Part shown: positions 59,123-64,000 of the stretch, in pieces
Numbering within the stretch: position 1 is the first letter of the stretch
Layout: the number at the start of each line of letters is the position of its first letter
NCBI RefSeq assembly: GCF_032362555.1
Contig: NC_083525.1
Coordinates: 6,371,501-6,435,500, forward strand
From: Amyelois transitella
Taxonomy: Eukaryota > Arthropoda > Insecta > Lepidoptera > Pyralidae
Length of the DNA stretch: 64,000 bases
Direction of reading: 5' to 3'
The notes under the pieces: model-generated
Databases searched by the model: none
What the model saw: the letters and a program-made list of their open reading frames with translations, nothing else
Told to the model about the DNA's origin: nothing
Program-made: the position numbers and the translations under genes

Positions 59123-60048
59123 CAATAGGCTATTTGACTGTAATAAAAATATACATTTCTTTTATGTCATCAGTCTTAATATTATTGTTTTGGAGCGATT
59201 TGTAATAACGCGAGATAAAAATATTGCATTATTTTAACAAAATCCGTCTCAGAAAATTAGGCTTTTTTATGCAGCTGTCACGTGACTAAAAACGAACGTG
59301 ATTGGCTATTTCTATTATGACGTCAATTATCCATAAACAGACTGTGGATCATACTGTTCCTTAGTGTTCGCTATTATTTTTCAAGATTTTATAAGTGTTT
59401 GATCGCTCAGGATTACTCAGATAACATAGGTATTTAATAATGGAAACCAATTTCGCGAAAGCTGACAGTCGAAACCTACCAAAAGACTTTTGGTAGGTCC
59501 ACTTTTGGCAAAAGTGGACCCAATAATGGTTGGCGTCTTCTTCAAAGACAATCCAGATTTCTATGCTGCCGAACTGAGGAATGTGAAAACATCAATGTAA
59601 GTATATCTTGGTAACCACTGATCTTAGATCATGATCTGAAACAACTTCTTGCGAATATTCAAATCCATCGGCATTGAAAAAAACGATTTCGTAGGAGATT
59701 TTATTGTTGTATTTGTGCATTTAGGCACTGCACAACATTTATAGGAACTCATTTTAAAAATTTTCACACACATGACGTGGCACAAGTTAAATAAAACAAG
59801 ACAAAATCAAAACTTTTCGAAACACCAACAAGCTTTGTATGATATTTACACGAAATTTACGTCACTGCATGCCATGGCCGCCATATTGCTAAAAGTCGCG
59901 TTTTGGCGGCATATTTGAATATTGCATTTTCTTTTTCGATTTTTTAATAAAATAGCTGTAATAAAGGCAGAAAAGTATTTTTGTAGGGCTCCTTATAAAC
60001 AAATAAATAGCCTAAGATAGTTTTTAGAACTTTGTCAAATAGCCTATT
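59123..60048 (+). mobile_element. 0.9-kb inverted-repeat element, copy 2
   Basis: Same termini and about the same length as the copy at 7021. Over most of its length it differs only by scattered substitutions, but it diverges around 59480-59545, where a hairpin-like rearrangement replaces part of the exon-like ORF and brings a stop after about 18 codons. Retains the GATTGG, TGACGTCA and GCCGCCAT motifs. Lies upstream of CRAL-TRIO gene 3, probably in its leader intron. Confidence 0.65.
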
Positions 60049-60147
60049 AAGGCTAGCTATTACGAAATAATGATGGCATTATGGTTTTCCATGCGGTCTA
60101 TATTGCAAAATATGTGCCATCATTGGTTATGGTAACTGCTTACGAAA

Positions 60148-60206
60148 CAAGACATTAGTGTCCACAGAAGCCAAAACCTTGGCTTGTGTGGACACTAATG
60201 TCTTGA
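60148..60206. repeat. Perfect long hairpin
   Basis: CAAGACATTAGTGTCCACA is followed about 20 bases later by its exact complement. The loop itself contains AAGCCAAAACCTTGGCTT, so the stem extends with a mismatch. Confidence 0.75.
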
Positions 60207-60344
60207 ACACATTTAGAGCGTCAGTGGTCGAAAGGATAAGGTGTCTCAGTAAAATTACTGAACAGTGCGCGTGGAGGCATAGATTTAAATGCTATCTTAT
60301 CTGTGTACCAATGGCGTTTTCTTTAGTTATGTACTGAGGTTTGA

Positions 60345-60570
60345 GTACTTAAGGATGCTCTTATGGTGAGTGAAAACATCATGAGGAAACCACATATTCA
60401 GGCAACTGGATGTGATGATCCTATAAATGTTATATTTCCCTGCAAAGGTTGCTCAGGTAAGATGGGAGTCGCTTCGTGTAAAAAACTTGGTCAAGGATGA
60501 ACTCCGGACTTTTCTCCATAGAGGATATTACCTGGATTAACACCATAAGGGAAAGAAAAAGATGAAAGAG
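60345..60570 (+). repeat. Family D repeat
   Basis: GGATGCTCTTATGGTGAGTG, CAGGCAACTGGATGTG, AGATGGGAGTCGCTTCGTG. Confidence 0.55.
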
Positions 60571-63373
60571 TCTAGAACAGGGTAAATGATGGTATTGAAA
60601 TTCAGATAATGATATTTGTATAGACTAAAAGAAAAATACCAAAGAGTGATAATGATGTGTCTGTACCAGTAAAAAACTACGAACACCTTAAAGAGTTTAA
60701 CAAATTTCTCTGACACGTAATTTCACAAACTCACGGCTTGTGGGTCACGCGATCGGCGAGCATAACAATGTTTTTTTTTTTATTTTACTACTTAGTAGGA
60801 GTTTTTATACGGCTTTCACTGGCTAGACAGAAAAATCTATTCCAAGTTGGATAGTTATGACGGTAACACGGATAGTGTTTTGCTGGGGATTTAATAAAAG
60901 GCGCAGTGTAAGCTGTTGATTTCTAACTTATGAAAAAGTACGAAGAAAAGAAAATTTAACATCAAATTACAAAGGAGTAAATACCTAAGTATTACAGTTG
61001 ATTTAATGGGCAAGAACCCCATGTGCTCTAAAAGTAAAATTGTAACTATATTCAGTCACCTACCTAAAAGTATATAATAGGTTAGGTATACACACAAATC
61101 TTAATTTCTCACGAGGCAGACCAGAGACAATAATCATTCCTTCAAAACTCGAATATGTCGATACTAAGCTAAGTTTTAGCCTTATATACGAGTTTATAAA
61201 AGCCAAACAAAGATACTTTGAGTGATGCGATAAACTCATAAAGTTTTTTGGTCAAGAAATACCAACCTAGTTATCTGGCAAAATACAATCACTGTAATTT
61301 TTCACGTCTTCTTATCGTGCACGTATTGGTCTATAATCAGCCTCAATAAAACAACATTAACATTCCATCATCTCAAATTTTACAATTGGTTCGCACTTTC
61401 TAAATAATTACTAAATAGACATACTCGTACCAAGATGTACGAAAACTATTTTTGGAATTAAGTGGCCCATTGATTGGGTAAGAAATATTTTTATTGTGAT
61501 ATCAAGAACATGTTTTATAACTCTTATCTACTTAAGGAAAAGCGTAATATGTGAAAGAAGATATAGTGTTAGGGATAGAAAGAGAATACAATGATGATTA
61601 ATAGGTCATGTAGGGATGATGAAAGTGTCAAAATCAACTTAGCTTGATCAAATCAAGCGAGTACCTACCCTAAACTTACGAGCTTACATGAAGGGAGTGT
61701 TGAATGGGAATGAGATTGAGAATTATGCACGGATCGCCACGATGACTGATGAGTGGTCTTAGTACTGTAACGATGGGGTCTTTAAATTGCAGCTTGATAT
61801 ATTATTTTTCGTCGTCTGTACTTCATAGATATTAGAATAAATAAGTATACAAAGAATAACTGAAAGAACCTAGGATACTCTTAGTCCAATTTCCACATAA
61901 AAAATTACTGAATACCACTCTTTTTTTTAATTTGACGAAATATCTGATTTTTCCTAGACCCTATCCCTTCTTTGAAAAAAAATTATCGTATTATGAAATA
62001 TTATTCGCTCCTAGTTACATTACCTCCAAAAAGATAATGATTGGTAATAATCTCAATTCTACCTTTAAGAAAAACAGCTAAAAGTGGCCAATCAGTCTTC
62101 TTATGACTGTCAGCTCTGTCTACTCTGCATGGGATATAGACGTGAACATAGGTATGTATGATTTGGAATGCTGATTCCGAAAATAAGATGTTTATTGACT
62201 ACACTTGTACACAATTGGATTTACAAAATTTTCCGGACGTTTCGAAATGTGGTCAAATTCAGGTGAGATCATTTTTATTATAATAAGGCATAAAATTGGA
62301 TAAGTTACATTTTAAATACGAAATTTCTTAAACTCGGTCACATTCGACTTTCTGCTATGTGAACAACTAGAGCCCGCTCGCGGCTTCGATCGCTTACCTA
62401 TCTATATAAATTATAGATAGCTAAGTGTGTTATTTTGACCTATTGACTAATCTTATTACTGTAAAGTTATGGCCATACCCGTTCAGTAGATTTTATTGAT
62501 TTCATAATTTTTTACAGATTATGAAGAAACAACAATGGTACTACATACTTATATCTAATTACATAACTTCCAGTGAAGAGATAACATGTAACATGTAAAA
62601 CGATAAAATATTGAGATGAAGTCAAAGAAGAAAAATAAAAATACTTCAATTTACTGTCACGATTTGAATCTAAATTAATGTCCAATCCAATAAATTGAAA
62701 GAGTCCTGCGAGTATTTTCAAGACTAGCTCTGTCTACTCGTAAAGCATAAAGACGTGATATAAGTATAAAAGATAAACATGAACTGAAGTCACGGGCAGT
62801 AACAAGTTTAACTACACCTGCAATTTCTCTACAAAGGCGAATGGCCTCTCTTACTCGCCGTTTCTATATAAAACAACAAAATGGAGGTTTGTTTGTAATG
62901 AATAATGTTTATTTATTATACTGTGTTCTTTGTTTTATTTTTGTACAAAGAGAAAATAAAAATTTATAATAAAAGAAGCAAAATGCACAACGGCGGATTA
63001 TCCCAATGCTAATAAAAAAAAAACTCCGTAAGGACACTATTCGTATGTAAATATTCTGAATTCAATATCAGACTTATATTACTTTCTTATGAAAGCACAG
63101 CAGATATAATACTTATAAGAACAACGCTGCGTAAAAAGATTTGTGAGTTTGATTGTTATTTATACCTAAATGTTAATTTTAATAAAATTTGGTTCAGAGA
63201 TACTAGATTAGACCTTACTCAACCTTAAATGATACTTTCCCCCCTAATATTCCTACGGACAAAAGTCGTAAGTATTTTCTGAAGTTATGATGTTACGTTG
63301 TTGTCTATTTTCCTCATTGGTACAAAACTTTTTGCAATTTAAATTCCAATTTGGAACCAATTATTTATCTTAC
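60571..63373. other. AT-rich region with decayed repeats, no gene seen
   Basis: Contains a degenerate LINE 3' fragment at about 61548-61750 (+; GTGAAAGAAGATATAGTG, TTGATCAAATCAAGCG), a family A 3' part at about 62040-62157 (+) and another at about 62690-62770. No coding exon recognised. Possibly leader-intron sequence of CRAL-TRIO gene 3. Confidence 0.4.
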
Positions 63374-63540
63374 CAGAACGCATCCAAATCACAACACAAA
63401 AACACTGTTACCAAATAAATTTAAAAATAGAGGACAATCACCTTTAAAATGGAATATCAAGTCACACGCCAAACTTTCAACAATACAAACACTGTCACTT
63501 GAACGCAACGTGTTTGCGTCTTTTCAACACTGGCCGGAAA
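63374..63540 (-). promoter_or_regulatory. Candidate leader exon of CRAL-TRIO gene 3
   Basis: A minus-strand CTG|GTAAGA donor at 63373 closes a segment that begins near CCAGTGTTGAAAAG, with more GC-rich DNA just upstream (63570-63690). No ATG frame continues into the CDS, consistent with an untranslated exon. Weak evidence, based on splice motif and position. Confidence 0.25.
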
Positions 63541-63869
63541 AAAAGTTAATAGAAAATCTATGAATTATTTTGAAATTCGAAGCGCGTTTGCCCGCGCTGT
63601 CAGGAATGGGTTCGATACAGCCAGTGCGCTCTTTTTATGATTTCGTCACGCGCAATGGACGCGGTTACAGGTTGCGATTGGAGGGAGGATGGAGGGTGTA
63701 CCAAGTAAAGTAGAGTAATCGAGAAATGTATGCATCATACGGTTAAGATTTTAGTTTGTAACAGTTTACGGTCTGTATAAAGTTTACGGTACCTACCTAC
63801 TGCCAGTTTTTGATAGGTTAGAAATAATTTCGGTTAAGCCAATTAAAACACCAAAAGTTACCTACATAC

Positions 63870-64000
63870 CTACGTGATGTGGTTTCCGGCACTGGATATC
63901 AAAATAGGCTTGATAAATTTAATTGAATCTCAATTTCCATTATTAAGCCATACAACTTTGCGTTTTTTCAAAATTGTTGGCTCTGTCTACCCAAAATGGG
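63870..64000 (+). repeat. Family A repeat, cut by window end
   Basis: Degenerate copy: GTGATGTGGTTTCCGGCAC, a large internal deletion, then ATTGAATCTCAATTTCC and GGCTCTGTCTACCC at the edge. Confidence 0.6.

Overview
The window is AT-rich, intron-rich eukaryotic DNA that looks like a moth or butterfly genome. Evidence: two gene families with strong lepidopteran character, introns of a few hundred bases to several kb, and very dense short interspersed repeats with ATGT-type tails, Helitron-like elements, LINE tails and tRNA-derived SINEs. No rRNA, CRISPR array, bacterial operon or convincing functional tRNA gene was seen.

Left block (1756-13625, + strand): two tandem aldo-keto reductase (AKR) genes, each rebuilt exon by exon with all introns in phase 0. 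Both start with a hydrophobic leader exon and keep the D-Y-K-H catalytic tetrad at the exact AKR spacing. They are therefore probably secreted NADPH-dependent reductases; a secreted 3-dehydroecdysone 3-reductase of moth haemolymph is the attractive but unproven identity. The first gene has lost the usual AKR C-terminal tail.

Right block (15512-58874, - strand): three tandem CRAL-TRIO (alpha-tocopherol-transfer-protein-like) lipid-carrier genes. Each has seven coding exons with identical phases (1,2,1,0,0,1), spread over about 43 kb. Each start codon lies in an exon with an acceptor just upstream, so non-coding leader exons are expected. Candidates are at 38153-38234 (first gene), a triplicated leader-like unit at 52438-53000 (second) and 63374-63540 (third).

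Mobile DNA: between the first and second CRAL-TRIO genes lies what appears to be a complete autonomous DNA transposon (24826-30620). It has 24-bp perfect terminal inverted repeats starting GAG, a 4-bp AAGT target duplication, and a three-exon gene for a 1136-residue protein with a D-D-E-like core. The gene's 3' end contains a tandem exon-plus-intron duplication. The 4-bp duplication and GAG ends point to a Sola-type element. Other mobile DNA includes two copies of a 0.9-kb inverted-repeat element carrying a first-exon-like ORF, two Helitron-like elements, a PIF1-type helicase remnant between 118-bp tandem repeats and a large palindrome, LINE C-terminal fragments, and about 30 whole or partial copies of one SINE-like repeat (called family A here) plus about nine of another (family D).

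The AKRs and the CRAL-TRIO proteins are two independent tandem expansions meeting tail to tail at 13.6-15.5 kb. Nothing in the sequence links them functionally beyond both handling small lipophilic molecules.
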